Origin: Clostridia bacterium | Lineage (GTDB): Bacteria > Bacillota > Clostridia > Monoglobales > Monoglobaceae | Assembly: GCA_017622215.1 (NCBI GenBank) | Contig: JAGARO010000010.1 | Span: 1-64,000, forward strand | Direction: 5' to 3' | DNA: 64,000 nucleotides | Shown: positions 1 through 7,586 of the stretch, piece after piece | How positions within the stretch are numbered: position 1 is the first letter of the stretch | How the letters are laid out: each line of letters begins with the position of its first letter | Program-made: the position numbers and the translations under genes | The notes under the pieces: generated by a model | The model's database searches: none | What the model saw: only the letters and a program-made list of their open reading frames with translations | What the model was told of the DNA's origin: nothing

Positions 1-1
1 G

Positions 2-466
2 GGCGTTATAGCGGAGTCGGGAGGAAACTTTTTCCTTGACTGGCTTGCAACCTGGAGCGTATTTGACAGATTTTTGGCTGTTATGATAGGCTTTGTAATA
101 AACTATGCCTGTTATTTTTCGGAAATTTACCGTGGCGGTATTGAATCAATCCCTGTTGGACAGTATGAAGCAGGTCAGGTTCTCGGTATGAAAAAGAACC
201 AGATTTTCTTCAAAATTGTTCTCCCTCAGGTAATTAAAAGAATTGTTCCGCCTATGAGTAATGAAATTATTACTCTTGTTAAGGATACTTCCCTTGCAAG
301 AATTATTATGGTTTATGAAATTATCTGGAATGCCCAGAAGTTTATTAAAACTGACGGTCTTATCTGGCCTCTGTTCTATTCAGGTGCATTCTACCTTTTA
401 TTCAACGGTTTACTTACACTTCTTTTCGGATACATTGAGAAGAAGCTTGACTATTACAAGGGTTAG
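2..466 (+). CDS. amino-acid ABC transporter permease, C-terminal part (5' cut by window edge)
   Basis: This is the inner-membrane permease of a polar amino-acid uptake ABC transporter of the HisM/GlnP type. The frame is open from base 2, so the gene begins upstream of the window; the first ATG, at 74, is internal. The visible part has hydrophobic membrane segments and the cytoplasmic EAA loop (EAGQVLGM followed by LPQ), which docks onto the ATPase. The stop lies 11 bases before the ATP-binding gene, so the two form one operon. The amino-acid specificity cannot be read from the sequence. The substrate-binding protein is presumably upstream. Confidence 0.93.
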   Translation, partial: GVIAESGGNFFLDWLATWSVFDRFLAVMIGFVINYACYFSEIYRGGIESIPVGQYEAGQVLGMKKNQIFFKIVLPQVIKRIVPPMSNEIITLVKDTSLARIIMVYEIIWNAQKFIKTDGLIWPLFYSGAFYLLFNGLLTLLFGYIEKKLDYYKG

Positions 467-477
467 GAGGTGGAGAT

Positions 478-1224
478 ATGCCTGTAATTTCTGCTAAAAA
501 TATTAAGAAAAGCTTTGGTAAGCTTGAAGTTTTGAAAGACGTTTCAATGGAAATCAATGAGGGTGAGGTTGTTGCAATAATCGGCCCCTCGGGTTCAGGT
601 AAAAGTACCTTTCTCCGTTCCCTTATCCACCTTGAAACTGTTGACAAGGGCACAATTGTAATTGACGGGGACGAGGTTGTAAAAGACGGGGAATACATTA
701 ACAACGAAGTAACAAGAGAAGCCTACAAAAAGCTCGGTATGGTTTTCCAGAATTTTAATTTATTTCCTCACAAATCAGTTCTTGAAAATGTTATGCTTGC
801 GCCTGTCATGGTAAACGGTGAAAGCCCTGATACTGCAAAGGAAAATGCTATTGAAATTCTTGATTCAGTTGGACTTAAAGACAAGATTTCTGCCTATCCA
901 TATCAGTTATCAGGCGGTCAGCAACAGAGAGTTGCCATTGCTCGCGCCCTTGCAATGAATCCACACCTTATGCTCTTTGACGAGCCTACATCGGCTCTTG
1001 ACCCTGAGCTTACAGGTGAAATTCTTAAGGTTATCCGCGAGCTTGCAGAGAAGAAGATGACAATGGTTATCGTAACCCACGAAATTGAGTTTGCAAAGTA
1101 TGTTGCAGACAGAATAATCTTTATGGCTGACGGCTATATCGTAGAAGAGGGTAGCGCTGAGGATGTTATCGACAATCCTCAAAACGAAAGAACAAAAGCT
1201 TTTATAAGCGGTTTCAGAAGATAA
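478..1224 (+). CDS. amino-acid ABC transporter ATP-binding protein (GlnQ family)
   Basis: This 248-residue ATPase powers uptake through the permease encoded just upstream. Walker [10 protein letters not shown] is at about residues 36-44, the Q-loop [10 protein letters not shown] follows, then the signature LSGGQQQR, Walker B LMLFDEP with D-loop SALDPE, and the H-loop VTHE. The length is normal for the GlnQ/HisP family. The ATG at 478 follows an AGGAGG site. It is the last gene of its operon and is followed by a small hairpin array and a terminator. The substrate is probably a polar amino acid; which one is unknown. Confidence 0.95.
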   Translation: MPVISAKNIKKSFGKLEVLKDVSMEINEGEVVAIIGPSGSGKSTFLRSLIHLETVDKGTIVIDGDEVVKDGEYINNEVTREAYKKLGMVFQNFNLFPHKSVLENVMLAPVMVNGESPDTAKENAIEILDSVGLKDKISAYPYQLSGGQQQRVAIARALAMNPHLMLFDEPTSALDPELTGEILKVIRELAEKKMTMVIVTHEIEFAKYVADRIIFMADGYIVEEGSAEDVIDNPQNERTKAFISGFRR

Positions 1225-1226
1225 AA

Positions 1227-1325
1227 TGCTTCGCAGTGTTATAAATTCCTGCGGAATTTGTGATATACCTTGAGGTGTGGTATTTTACTTCGTAAAGTGA
1301 TATGTTGCCTGTGGCAACGTGAAAA
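1227..1325. repeat. array of five short hairpins joined by GTGATATA-like linkers
   Basis: Five small inverted repeats stand in a row: TGC-TTC-GCA (1227-1235), AAATTCC-TGC-GGAATTT (1243-1259), CCT-TG-AGG (1268-1275), TTTAC-TTC-GTAAA (1284-1296) and GTTGCC-TGT-GGCAAC (1304-1318). The sequence after each one is nearly constant: GTGTTATA, GTGATATA, GTGGTAT, GTGATAT and GTGAAAAT. The arms differ from hairpin to hairpin but always pair, so the structure is kept while the sequence is not. It lies between two convergent genes. I recall similar interspersed elements in gut Clostridia but cannot name a family. Confidence 0.8.
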
Positions 1326-1334
1326 TAGGAATAT

Positions 1335-1366
1335 AAAAACCTCTCGAAAATTCGAGAGGTTTTTTG
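1335..1366. terminator. bidirectional terminator between glnQ-like gene and rny
   Basis: AACCTCTCGAA pairs with TTCGAGAGGTT across a 2-base loop, with A and T runs on both sides. It can serve both the transporter operon (+) and rny (-). Confidence 0.88.
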
Positions 1367-1369
1367 TGC

Positions 1370-2932
1370 TTATTTTGCGAAGTCAACAGCTCGGGATTCA
1401 CGGATTACATTAACCTTAATCTGTCCCGGATATTCCATTTCGTCTTCGATACGCTTAACGATATCCTTTGCGAGAATGATTGCATCATCGTCAGATACCT
1501 GTTCAGGCTTAACCATAATTCTGATTTCACGGCCTGCCTGAATAGCGTAGGATTTATCAACGCCGTTGAATGAATTTGCGATATCCTCAAGGTTTTCAAT
1601 TCTCTTGATATAAGACTCAAGGTTTTCGCGTCTTGCTGCAGGTCTTGCGGCTGAAATCGCGTCAGCAGCCTGAACTAAAACAGCGATAAGTGAGTTTGCT
1701 TCCACGTCGCCGTGGTGAGCCATAATAGCATTAACGATTTTTTCGTTTTCCTTATATTTCTTGGCAAGGTCAGCACCGATTGCAGCGTGGGAACCTTCTA
1801 CTTCGTGGTCGATAGCCTTTCCAATGTCGTGGAGAAGTCCTGCACGCTTAGCAGCTGCAACATCACCGCCCATTTCAGCAGCCATAAGGCCTGCAAGGTG
1901 GGCAACTTCTTTTGCATGAAGAAGTACGTTCTGGCCGTAGCTTGTTCTGTACTTAAGTCTTCCGAGAACCTTTACAAGGTCAGGATTTAAACCGTGTACA
2001 CCTGTTTCAAAGCAAGCCTGTTCGCCTTCCTGCTTGATAATCTGTTCAACTTCCTTTTTGGACTTTTCAACAGTTTCTTCAATTCTGCCAGGATGAATTC
2101 TGCCGTCTGTTACAAGCTTTTCAAGGGAACGTCTTGCGATTTCTCGTCTTACAGGGTCAAAGCTTGAAAGAATAACAGCTTCAGGAGTATCGTCTATGAT
2201 AAGGTCAACGCCTGTCATGGTTTCGATTGCCCTGATATTTCTACCCTCACGGCCGATAATTCTACCCTTCATTTCGTCGTTAGGAATTGCAACAACAGAA
2301 ACTGTGGTTTCGGCAACGTGGTCAGCGGCACAACGCTGAATTGCGCCTGAGATAATATTCTTAGCTCTTGTGTCGGCTTCTTCTTTAGCCTGTGTTTCAA
2401 TTGTTTTGATGAGGATTGCAGCCTGATGCTTTGTGTCCTCTTCAACTTTCTTAAGGAGAAGATTTTTGGCGTCTTCAACACTCATTGATGCAACTTTCTC
2501 AAGCTGGGAAAGTTCAAGGCGTTTAACCTGTTCAATCTCTTCCTGTGTTTCTTCGGCTTTTGCAATCTTCTGGGCAAGGACTTCTTCCTTTTCCTCAAGA
2601 TTGTGTGCCTTTTTGTCAATTGTATCTTCCTTTTGCTGGATACGATGCTCTTGTCTCTGGAGGTCGGAACGGCGTTCCTTTATTTCCTTTTCGAGCTCAG
2701 CTCTTTCCTTGTGTATTTCTTCTTTTGCTTCAAGCAACTTTTCTTTCTTAGCATTTTCGGCAGCTTTAGCTGCACTTTTTTTAGCGTCTTCTATAATTCT
2801 TTTAGATTCTTCTTCAGCACTGCCAATCTTAGCTTCAGCAGTATTTCGCCTATATGAATAGCCCCACTTAAATCCTCCGAAAGTTCCAACGAGGACAAGG
2901 ACTCCAAGTATCAAATATATAACAATTTCCAT
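1370..2932 (-). CDS. rny: ribonuclease Y
   Basis: RNase Y is the membrane-anchored endoribonuclease that starts mRNA decay in Firmicutes. The 520-residue product has an N-terminal membrane helix ([14 protein letters not shown]), a long charged coiled coil to about residue 190, a KH RNA-binding domain with the GREGRN loop, and an HD domain with the metal motif HDIGKA. The ATG at 2932 is chosen over the GTG at 2947 because the GTG overlaps the AGGAGG site. The length then equals the usual 520 residues. It is a single gene with its own promoter and terminator. Confidence 0.97.
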   Translation of the reverse strand: MEIVIYLILGVLVLVGTFGGFKWGYSYRRNTAEAKIGSAEEESKRIIEDAKKSAAKAAENAKKEKLLEAKEEIHKERAELEKEIKERRSDLQRQEHRIQQKEDTIDKKAHNLEEKEEVLAQKIAKAEETQEEIEQVKRLELSQLEKVASMSVEDAKNLLLKKVEEDTKHQAAILIKTIETQAKEEADTRAKNIISGAIQRCAADHVAETTVSVVAIPNDEMKGRIIGREGRNIRAIETMTGVDLIIDDTPEAVILSSFDPVRREIARRSLEKLVTDGRIHPGRIEETVEKSKKEVEQIIKQEGEQACFETGVHGLNPDLVKVLGRLKYRTSYGQNVLLHAKEVAHLAGLMAAEMGGDVAAAKRAGLLHDIGKAIDHEVEGSHAAIGADLAKKYKENEKIVNAIMAHHGDVEANSLIAVLVQAADAISAARPAARRENLESYIKRIENLEDIANSFNGVDKSYAIQAGREIRIMVKPEQVSDDDAIILAKDIVKRIEDEMEYPGQIKVNVIRESRAVDFAK

Positions 2933-3027
2933 TATAGTAACGCACACCTCCTTTTAATATTTATTTCAAAACATTAAAAAGAAATACAAATGCAAGTAAA
3001 AATACAAATTATATGCTATCACTAGAT

Positions 3028-3056
3028 ATTGTACTTTATTTACGGCTAAAAGTCAA
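3028..3056 (-). promoter_or_regulatory. SigA-type promoter of rny
   Basis: On the minus strand TTGACT (3056-3051) and TACAAT (3033-3028) are separated by 17 bases, about 100 bases upstream of the rny start. Confidence 0.7.
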
Positions 3057-3064
3057 TATTTTTC

Positions 3065-3625
3065 TTAGAAATCGCCTATGTAGTATTCAAGGCTTCCGTT
3101 TTCAAGATAGTTTGGTCCGATATACCAGTTATCCCCTACTTTTATAACTGTTTTCTGCATATCAAGTCCGCCGTTATCAGCAGCTATCTGTCCCTCAATT
3201 GTGAGGATTGCAGATACGCTTGCTGTGATAAGATAGGCATCTGTTGCAGGAATAAATTCATAGAGAACATTTTTGTCAATGTATCTCTGCTTGATATAAT
3301 TATTAATTTCAGCAAGCTTTTCCTCTGAAAGACGCTCTTTATCGGTTACGATTGCAGAACACTGCATTCCAAGTTCCTTATGGTTGTCAGCTGTTTCGTA
3401 AATAGTATCCTTTGCATCAAAAACTGTTATAATGTTTTCAGGGTAAATGTACTTAAGCACATTTTCATCCCCTGTGCTTACAAAATCACAGAGGTACTTA
3501 AGAGGTGTGCCAAGCTCTACAATTGTGGCGTCGCCCTTGTCTGCTGTTTTATCAGTTTTATTTCCGCAACCTGTAACAGAAAATACAAGTACAAATACCA
3601 TTAATAATGATAAAAGTTTTTTCAT
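3065..3625 (-). CDS. lipoprotein of unknown function
   Basis: The 186-residue product starts with a lipoprotein signal: MKK, a hydrophobic stretch, then the lipobox VTGC with the lipidated cysteine at about residue 20 and a short charged linker. It should be anchored on the outer face of the membrane. The rest is a compact mixed alpha/beta sequence ending in KVGDNWYIGPNYLENGSLEYY, similar in style to DUF4878/NTF2-like lipoproteins, but I do not recognise a family. It lies just downstream of an XRE regulator gene on the same strand with only 20 bases between them, so the two may be co-transcribed. Confidence 0.75.
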   Translation of the reverse strand: MKKLLSLLMVFVLVFSVTGCGNKTDKTADKGDATIVELGTPLKYLCDFVSTGDENVLKYIYPENIITVFDAKDTIYETADNHKELGMQCSAIVTDKERLSEEKLAEINNYIKQRYIDKNVLYEFIPATDAYLITASVSAILTIEGQIAADNGGLDMQKTVIKVGDNWYIGPNYLENGSLEYYIGDF

Positions 3626-3645
3626 AATTTCTCCTCCCCGGATGA

Positions 3646-4074
3646 TTATATTTCGGAAAAAACTCCTATTGCTTTGCCTCGGATTTTATCACCGTTTTCA
3701 TAATTCTTGAGAATTTCTGTATCGAGAATTACAACTTCTCCCTCACGGGCATCGGTGGTTTTCTTAAACAAAACAAGATCTCCTGATTTAATTTTATCGG
3801 AAAGCTGCTCCTTTCCGTTATAACGAACTGCGTAATCATATTCAATCGAGGCTGTAACAATTCCCTTATACAGATTTCTCAGGGATACCCTGAATAAATC
3901 AGAAATCAGTACTACTGTTTCAACAGAGGGGGTCTGGAATCCCGTTTCCCACTTGGAAACAGTTGCCCTCTCTATATTTAATCCATAGGTCGAATTAAGC
4001 AATTCAGTAAAATCCTTTTGGGTCAGGCTTAGTTTTTTCCTTAAAGTTTTGATTGACTTACCTATGTAGTGCAT
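3646..4074 (-). CDS. XRE-family regulator with a degenerate S24-like tail
   Basis: This is a 142-residue DNA-binding protein. Residues about 8-65 form a helix-turn-helix of the Cro/CI type (LSLTQKDFTELLN then ATVSKWETGFQTPS). The C-terminal part (IKSGDLVLFKK, GEVVIL, GKAIGVF) looks like the beta fold of LexA/CI S24 peptidases. The serine motif GDSM is replaced by GKEQ, so self-cleavage is unlikely. It is transcribed divergently from the small module at 4273-5457, and a perfect TGTCG/CGACA palindrome lies between them. Control of that module and of itself is a likely role, by inference. Confidence 0.85.
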   Translation of the reverse strand: MHYIGKSIKTLRKKLSLTQKDFTELLNSTYGLNIERATVSKWETGFQTPSVETVVLISDLFRVSLRNLYKGIVTASIEYDYAVRYNGKEQLSDKIKSGDLVLFKKTTDAREGEVVILDTEILKNYENGDKIRGKAIGVFSEI

Positions 4075-4153
4075 TTATAATCACCTTTCTAAATCTTAGC
4101 ATAATTTTGTCGAAAAATCAACATATTTATCATATTTTGGGGGACGATTGGTG

Positions 4154-4203
4154 TTGACTGTCCCATTTTAAGAATGATAAAATAATTGTGTCGGGTTCGA
4201 CAC
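4154..4203 (+). promoter_or_regulatory. promoter with operator-like palindrome GTGTCGGGTTCGACAC
   Basis: TTGACT (4154-4159) and TAAAAT (4178-4183) are 18 bases apart. A perfect 6-bp inverted repeat with a 4-base centre (4188-4203) falls on the expected transcription start. A further TGTCG half-site occurs near 4110, before the XRE gene. This layout suits repression by the divergent XRE protein, but binding is not shown. Confidence 0.6.
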
Positions 4204-4272
4204 ATAATATATTATAGTGTTGATGTCTGTTGTTTTTGACTTAAAAATTATAATACAAGGTGAGTGAAAAAA

Positions 4273-4455
4273 ATGACGGATTTTGACGGATTTAAAAAAA
4301 TTTTTACTGGTAAAGACAAAAAAATTTTGGGGGAATGTGCTTTTTGTAAGGGTGAAATCCTTGGGGAGAATGAATTTGTTACAGACAAATTTGGTAATTT
4401 TTTCTGTAATGAGGACTGTTTTAAGGAAAATTACGGATACAGATTGTATGATTAA
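4273..4455 (+). CDS. small zinc-ribbon-like protein
   Basis: The predicted product has 60 residues with paired cysteines CAFC and CNEDC, the spacing of a small zinc-binding knuckle. ATG at 4273 is preferred over GTG at 4264 because AAGG at 4257-4260 is too close to the GTG. It is the first gene of a three-gene module behind the XRE-controlled promoter. No function can be assigned. A nucleic-acid or protein contact role would be usual for such a domain. Confidence 0.65.
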   Translation: MTDFDGFKKIFTGKDKKILGECAFCKGEILGENEFVTDKFGNFFCNEDCFKENYGYRLYD

Positions 4456-4471
4456 AAAGGAGGAATGATTC

Positions 4472-4903
4472 TTGAATAAAACAGAGGAATGGCTCAAGCG
4501 TGGTTGGAAGATAAATGATGAAATACAGTTTCTTATTCAGGAACGCAGGAATTTCGCTGAATTTCTCGGACAATGCGGAGCTATAGATAACAGGGAGTTT
4601 TTAAACTATGAAAAAACTCTTAATAACAAAATTACGGAGCTTTGCAAAATAAAGAATGAAATTGCAGAGGCAATCGGCAGGGTGGAAGATGTGCAGTATC
4701 GCACGCTTCTTACACTCAGGTATCTATCTTTTAAGACGTGGGAGAAAATTGCCGAAGATATGTTCTACAGCGACTATTGGATTAGAAAGGCTCTACATAA
4801 AAAAGCCCTCAGGGCTCTTGAAAAAACAATTTCTCAGGAGGAGGATAAAATTACATTGACAAAAGGAATTCCTAGTGTTAAGATGAACTTATCGGGGGTG
4901 TAA
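4472..4903 (+). CDS. phage-type RinA/DUF1492-like transcription regulator
   Basis: The 143-residue protein has an N-terminal helical part (NEEWLKRG-like, rich in charged residues) and a C-terminal sigma-70 region-4-like helix-turn-helix (LLTLRYLSFKTWEKIAEDM, then a recognition helix). This is the layout of the ArpU/RinA/DUF1492 family, which switches on late or structural genes of Gram-positive phages. The TTG start at 4472 is 8 bases from AAGGAGG; no ATG gives a full frame. It is a stray phage-type regulator about 11 kb from the particle cassette at 15.9-28.8 kb. A regulatory link is possible but untested. Confidence 0.72.
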   Translation: MNKTEEWLKRGWKINDEIQFLIQERRNFAEFLGQCGAIDNREFLNYEKTLNNKITELCKIKNEIAEAIGRVEDVQYRTLLTLRYLSFKTWEKIAEDMFYSDYWIRKALHKKALRALEKTISQEEDKITLTKGIPSVKMNLSGV

Positions 4904-4905
4904 AT

Positions 4906-5457
4906 ATGAAGAAAAAACCATGGATTTTTCTTATTCTTATCTTAATACTTGTGGGAGTTGCAGTATGCTTATTCTTCCCTGAAAAGGATGCTCCTGATTT
5001 TAACCCGAAAGGAGTTGTGATTTCGGAGGTTGTCTTTGATAAGCCTCACAGCGCTGACAATTACTGTGGCTACGACAAAGAGGGCAGAGTTGTTGAAGAA
5101 TATGCTGAAAATCATGATAATGTGGCTGTTATAAGACGGCATAAGTATGACGGAGAGGGCAACAAGATTCTTACTGTCAGCTATGACGAAAATGGTGATA
5201 TTTCGGGTTACATAAGCTATGATTTTATTGATGAGGGTAAGCATACAAAGATGTATAGCTTCACACCATCAGACGTTCTTCTTTATGCTGATGAATATGA
5301 GTATGACCATAACTGGAACACTCTTAAGTATCAGCATTACAACGAAAAGGATGAACTTGAAAGCTACACGGAGTTTAAGTATGACGAAAACGGCATACAG
5401 ACAGGATATGTAATTTATGACAGGGACGGAAACGTAACTGAAACCTGTGAATACTAA
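4906..5457 (+). CDS. membrane-anchored protein with YDENG-type repeats
   Basis: The 183-residue product begins with a positively charged start and one membrane helix (residues about 5-24), then an outside domain made of repeated beta-hairpin units: YDKEGRVVEEY, YDGEGNKILTVSYDENG, YDENGIQTGYVIYDRDGN. Such YD/MORN-like repeats occur in RHS-type and other surface proteins. It starts 2 bases after the RinA-like gene, so it belongs to the same transcript, and a terminator follows. I do not recognise a specific family. Immunity or surface roles are only guesses. Confidence 0.7.
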   Translation: MKKKPWIFLILILILVGVAVCLFFPEKDAPDFNPKGVVISEVVFDKPHSADNYCGYDKEGRVVEEYAENHDNVAVIRRHKYDGEGNKILTVSYDENGDISGYISYDFIDEGKHTKMYSFTPSDVLLYADEYEYDHNWNTLKYQHYNEKDELESYTEFKYDENGIQTGYVIYDRDGNVTETCEY

Positions 5458-5458
5458 A

Positions 5459-5494
5459 AAAGGAAGGTTCTAAATGAACCTTCCTTTAATTTTT
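5459..5494. terminator. terminator after the XRE-controlled module
   Basis: GGAAGGTTC pairs with GAACCTTCC around a TAAAT loop (5462-5484) with A and T runs on the two sides, so it can also end the convergent stalk-domain gene. Confidence 0.88.
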
Positions 5495-5504
5495 AAAGTC
5501 TTAA

Positions 5505-6203
5505 TTATTCAGCAGGTACTACAGCTTCTTCTGTAGGAGTTACTTCTTCAGCCTTTTCAACTGGTGCAACAGTTTCTTCAGCGATTACCTTGTCTTCGCC
5601 TTCAACAGGAAGTTCTGTAACAGGAGTAAGGTCTGCTGTGATTAAAACCTGTTCTGTAGCTTCAACCCAGTCAACCTTTGCACCGAATGCTTCGGAGATT
5701 GCACGAACAGGAACCATTGTTCTGTCTGCTTCTGTAACAAATGCAGGAACATCAAGTTCAACTACATTGTCGCCAACATACATTTTCTTGTCGCCGATTT
5801 TTAAGTTGATTGTTGTTGTGCCTCTTGTAGCTGTGATTGCTTCTGTTGCTTCATCGTATTCAACTGTAGCACCGAGTGCTTCAAAGATTGAACGGAGAGG
5901 AACTAAAGTTCTGTCATCCTTGATAAATGCGTTCTGTCCGTAAACAGAGCAGTCAAGGTATGCGTTGTTGATGTAAACTGTAACACCTGTAACGCCTGCA
6001 GGAACAGCAGGAATTACAACTTCAGGAGCTACAACAGGAGTTTCTTCTGTAACAACTTCAGGAGCTACAACAGGAGCTTCTTCTGTAACAGCTTCTGTAA
6101 CTGTTTCAGGTGCAACTTCAGTAGCAACTTCATCAGCAAATGTAGGTGAGATTGCAGAAAGTGCAAGAACAACTGTGAGTGTTAAAATAAGTACTTTTTT
6201 CAT
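5505..6203 (-). CDS. secreted copper amine oxidase N-terminal-like (stalk) domain protein
   Basis: The 232-residue protein has a Sec signal peptide (residues 1-23, ending SPTFADE) and should be exported. A low-complexity region of Glu/Val/Pro/Ala repeats follows, including two nearly identical copies of PVVAPEVV. The core is a copper amine oxidase N-domain-like fold with the two usual halves, DRTLVPLRSIFEALGATVEY and RTMVPVRAISEAFGAKVDW. Another acidic Pro/Glu/Val tail ends the protein. The family is widespread in Clostridia and lacks oxidase activity; its role at the cell envelope is unknown. It is monocistronic. Confidence 0.88.
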   Translation of the reverse strand: MKKVLILTLTVVLALSAISPTFADEVATEVAPETVTEAVTEEAPVVAPEVVTEETPVVAPEVVIPAVPAGVTGVTVYINNAYLDCSVYGQNAFIKDDRTLVPLRSIFEALGATVEYDEATEAITATRGTTTINLKIGDKKMYVGDNVVELDVPAFVTEADRTMVPVRAISEAFGAKVDWVEATEQVLITADLTPVTELPVEGEDKVIAEETVAPVEKAEEVTPTEEAVVPAE

Positions 6204-6237
6204 TTGAATTTCTCCTTTATATTTTATTTACCAGGTT

Positions 6238-6266
6238 ATTATAGCACTCATTTATTATTTTTTCAA
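6238..6266 (-). promoter_or_regulatory. SigA-type promoter of the stalk-domain gene
   Basis: On the minus strand TTGAAA (6266-6261) and TATAAT (6243-6238) are separated by 17 bases. The gene starts 35 bases downstream with an AAAGGAG site. Confidence 0.75.
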
Positions 6267-6277
6267 TAGTTTTTAAC

Positions 6278-6313
6278 AAAAAACCCACAGGAGAGTTTTC
6301 CTGTGGGACATTT
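6278..6313 (-). terminator. terminator of spoVT
   Basis: CCCACAGGA pairs with TCCTGTGGG around a short loop (6284-6307), with a T run in the minus-strand direction. It ends the spoVT transcript. Confidence 0.82.
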
Positions 6314-6850
6314 TTATTCCATTGTTTTTCCTAGAAAGCCTGCAGCAGCCTCCGCAAGCTTTGTCTCAACTTCGCCGATATTTCCCTTGTCGCTCATAAG
6401 AAATACTACTGAGCCGATTGTGTCGCCGTCATAAATTATTGGCGCTACAACCCCTGCTTTATAGTTTTCGTTTCCGTCAATTACCTGAATTGATTTATCC
6501 GATGTGTTTGCCATAAATACAGTCTTGTCAGACATAACCTTTTCAAGGTCAGTCGAGATTTTTTTGTCTGCAAGCTCCTTTTTGGATACTCCTGAAACTG
6601 CAATTATTGCGTCTTTGTCGGAAATTACAAGGGGCAACCCTGAAGTCTTTGATAAGGTTTCAGCGTACTGGGTTGCAAATTCCCCAAGCTCGCCGATTGG
6701 CGAATACTTTTTGAAAATTACTGTGCCGTCGCTTTCTGTGAAGATTTCAAGAGGGTCTCCTTCGCGGATTCGCATTGTACGGCGAATTTCCTTTGGGATT
6801 ACAACACGACCCAAGTCATCTATACGTCTTACTATTCCTGTTGCTTTCAT
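6314..6850 (-). CDS. spoVT: stage V sporulation protein T
   Basis: SpoVT is the forespore transcription regulator that tunes SigG-dependent genes. The 178-residue length is right for the family. Residues 1-50 form the swapped-hairpin AbrB-type DNA-binding domain (MKATGIVRRIDDLGRVVIPKEIRRT with RIREGDPLEI), and residues about 55-178 form the GAF-like sensor domain. It heads the rqcP-mazG-yabM side of the region, as in Bacillus spoVT-yabM-yabN-yabO, although a divergent HPr-like gene sits between. The leader contains a long inverted repeat that covers the ribosome binding site. Confidence 0.96.
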   Translation of the reverse strand: MKATGIVRRIDDLGRVVIPKEIRRTMRIREGDPLEIFTESDGTVIFKKYSPIGELGEFATQYAETLSKTSGLPLVISDKDAIIAVSGVSKKELADKKISTDLEKVMSDKTVFMANTSDKSIQVIDGNENYKAGVVAPIIYDGDTIGSVVFLMSDKGNIGEVETKLAEAAAGFLGKTME

Positions 6851-6853
6851 TTT

Positions 6854-6907
6854 AAAAACTCCTTTTTTTGATTTTCATAACTATTGTTTGCAAAAAAGGA
6901 GTTTTTA
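6854..6907 (-). promoter_or_regulatory. spoVT leader hairpin covering the ribosome binding site
   Basis: In the spoVT sense, AAAAACTCCTTTTTTG (6906-6891) pairs with CAAAAAAAGGAGTTTTT (6870-6854) across a loop of about 20 bases. The AAAGGAG site that precedes ATG at 6850 lies in the 3' arm. The stem is 16 bp with one bulge. It could hold spoVT translation down. It is not followed by a proper T run, so it is a poor terminator. Confidence 0.6.
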
Positions 6908-7004
6908 TGTAAGGAAAATGGTGGAAGAGAGCGAGGTTCAAAATTTAACTGTTGTTTTTGGCGTATCGTTAAAAAAGTTATGTGGTTTGTGCATACTGTT
7001 TTTG

Positions 7005-7032
7005 TTGACTTTCTGTTTATCCGTGGTATGAT
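7005..7032 (+). promoter_or_regulatory. SigA-type promoter of the HPr-like gene
   Basis: TTGACT (7005-7010) and TATGAT (7027-7032) are 16 bases apart. The gene starts 28 bases further on with an AAAGGAGA site. Confidence 0.75.
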
Positions 7033-7060
7033 AAAGGTGTAACAGAAAGGAGATGTTTAT

Positions 7061-7300
7061 ATGTTACATAAGGTAAAGATTATGCTTGATACTACTGCAG
7101 ATGTTAAGGATTTCGTTGGAATCTGCGAAGGTATTGAAGAGGATGTTTCAATCATCGACGGAACAAACAAGAACTACAAGGTTAACGCTAAGAGCTTTAT
7201 CGGTGTTCTCTGTGCTCAGTGCGATTTTACATCACTTTACGCTATCTCTGAGGCTGACATCTACACAAAGATTTCAAGATTTGCAGTAGAGGAAGCCTAA
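7061..7300 (+). CDS. HPr-like protein without the catalytic histidine
   Basis: The 79-residue protein has the size and C-terminal half of HPr, the phosphocarrier of the sugar phosphotransferase system. It keeps the regulatory serine region (KVNAKSFIGVL, Ser45, matching KVNLKSIMGVM with Ser46). The active-site motif GLHARPA is absent: the matching stretch reads LDTTADVKDF, and the only His in the protein is His3. It therefore cannot relay phosphate from enzyme I. Bacillus Crh is the known analogue, with Ser46 kept and His15 lost. Loss of the Ser partner function cannot be excluded. The gene is monocistronic. Confidence 0.82.
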   Translation: MLHKVKIMLDTTADVKDFVGICEGIEEDVSIIDGTNKNYKVNAKSFIGVLCAQCDFTSLYAISEADIYTKISRFAVEEA

Positions 7301-7318
7301 ACTTCCATCTAATACAAA

Positions 7319-7346
7319 AGCCACTCGTTTGAGTGGCTTATTTTTA
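7319..7346. terminator. bidirectional terminator between the HPr-like gene and rqcP
   Basis: AGCCACTC and GAGTGGCT pair around a GTTT loop (7319-7338) with a T-rich run after it. The stop codon of rqcP on the other strand lies in that run. Confidence 0.85.
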
Positions 7347-7586
7347 TGCGATAACCTCATATAAAGTTGAGGCGTCGTTTTTGCCTACAGTTTCCTTAAC
7401 GTCTGTAACTCTGATTTTAAGGAGCTTCTGGCCGAAACCGATTTCAATTTCGTCCCCGACTTTTACATCATAGGACGCTTTAACAACCCGACCGTTTACG
7501 GAAACTCGTCCGCCGTCGCAGGCCTCGTTTGCAACTGTACGGCGTTTTATAAGGCGGGAAACCTTAAGATATTTATCAAGTCTCAT
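7344..7586 (-). CDS. rqcP: S4-domain ribosome quality-control factor RqcP (YabO)
   Basis: RqcP binds stalled 50S subunits with RqcH and keeps the nascent chain in place during poly-alanine tailing. The 80-residue protein is almost entirely an S4 RNA-binding domain: MRLDKYLKVSRLIKRRTVANE, GGRVSVNGRVVK, VKVGDEIEIGFGQKLLKIRV, closely matching Bacillus YabO. ATG at 7586 is preferred to the TTG at 7607 because it gives the family start MRLDK and has AAAGG upstream. It overlaps the end of mazG by 11 bases, so the two are translationally coupled. Confidence 0.93.
   Translation of the reverse strand: MRLDKYLKVSRLIKRRTVANEACDGGRVSVNGRVVKASYDVKVGDEIEIGFGQKLLKIRVTDVKETVGKNDASTLYEVIA

Noticed and set aside
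1227-1325. CRISPR array
   Set aside because: Linkers are only 7-8 bases, the intervals are palindromic and no cas genes are near.
2433-2861. 142-codon plus-strand frame, Ser- and Phe-rich
   Set aside because: It is antisense to the coiled-coil part of rny; the repetitive codons make long open frames by chance.
6854-6907. Terminator between spoVT and the HPr-like gene
   Set aside because: The stem is A/T-rich around a long loop, lacks a proper T tail on the plus strand and includes the spoVT ribosome binding site.
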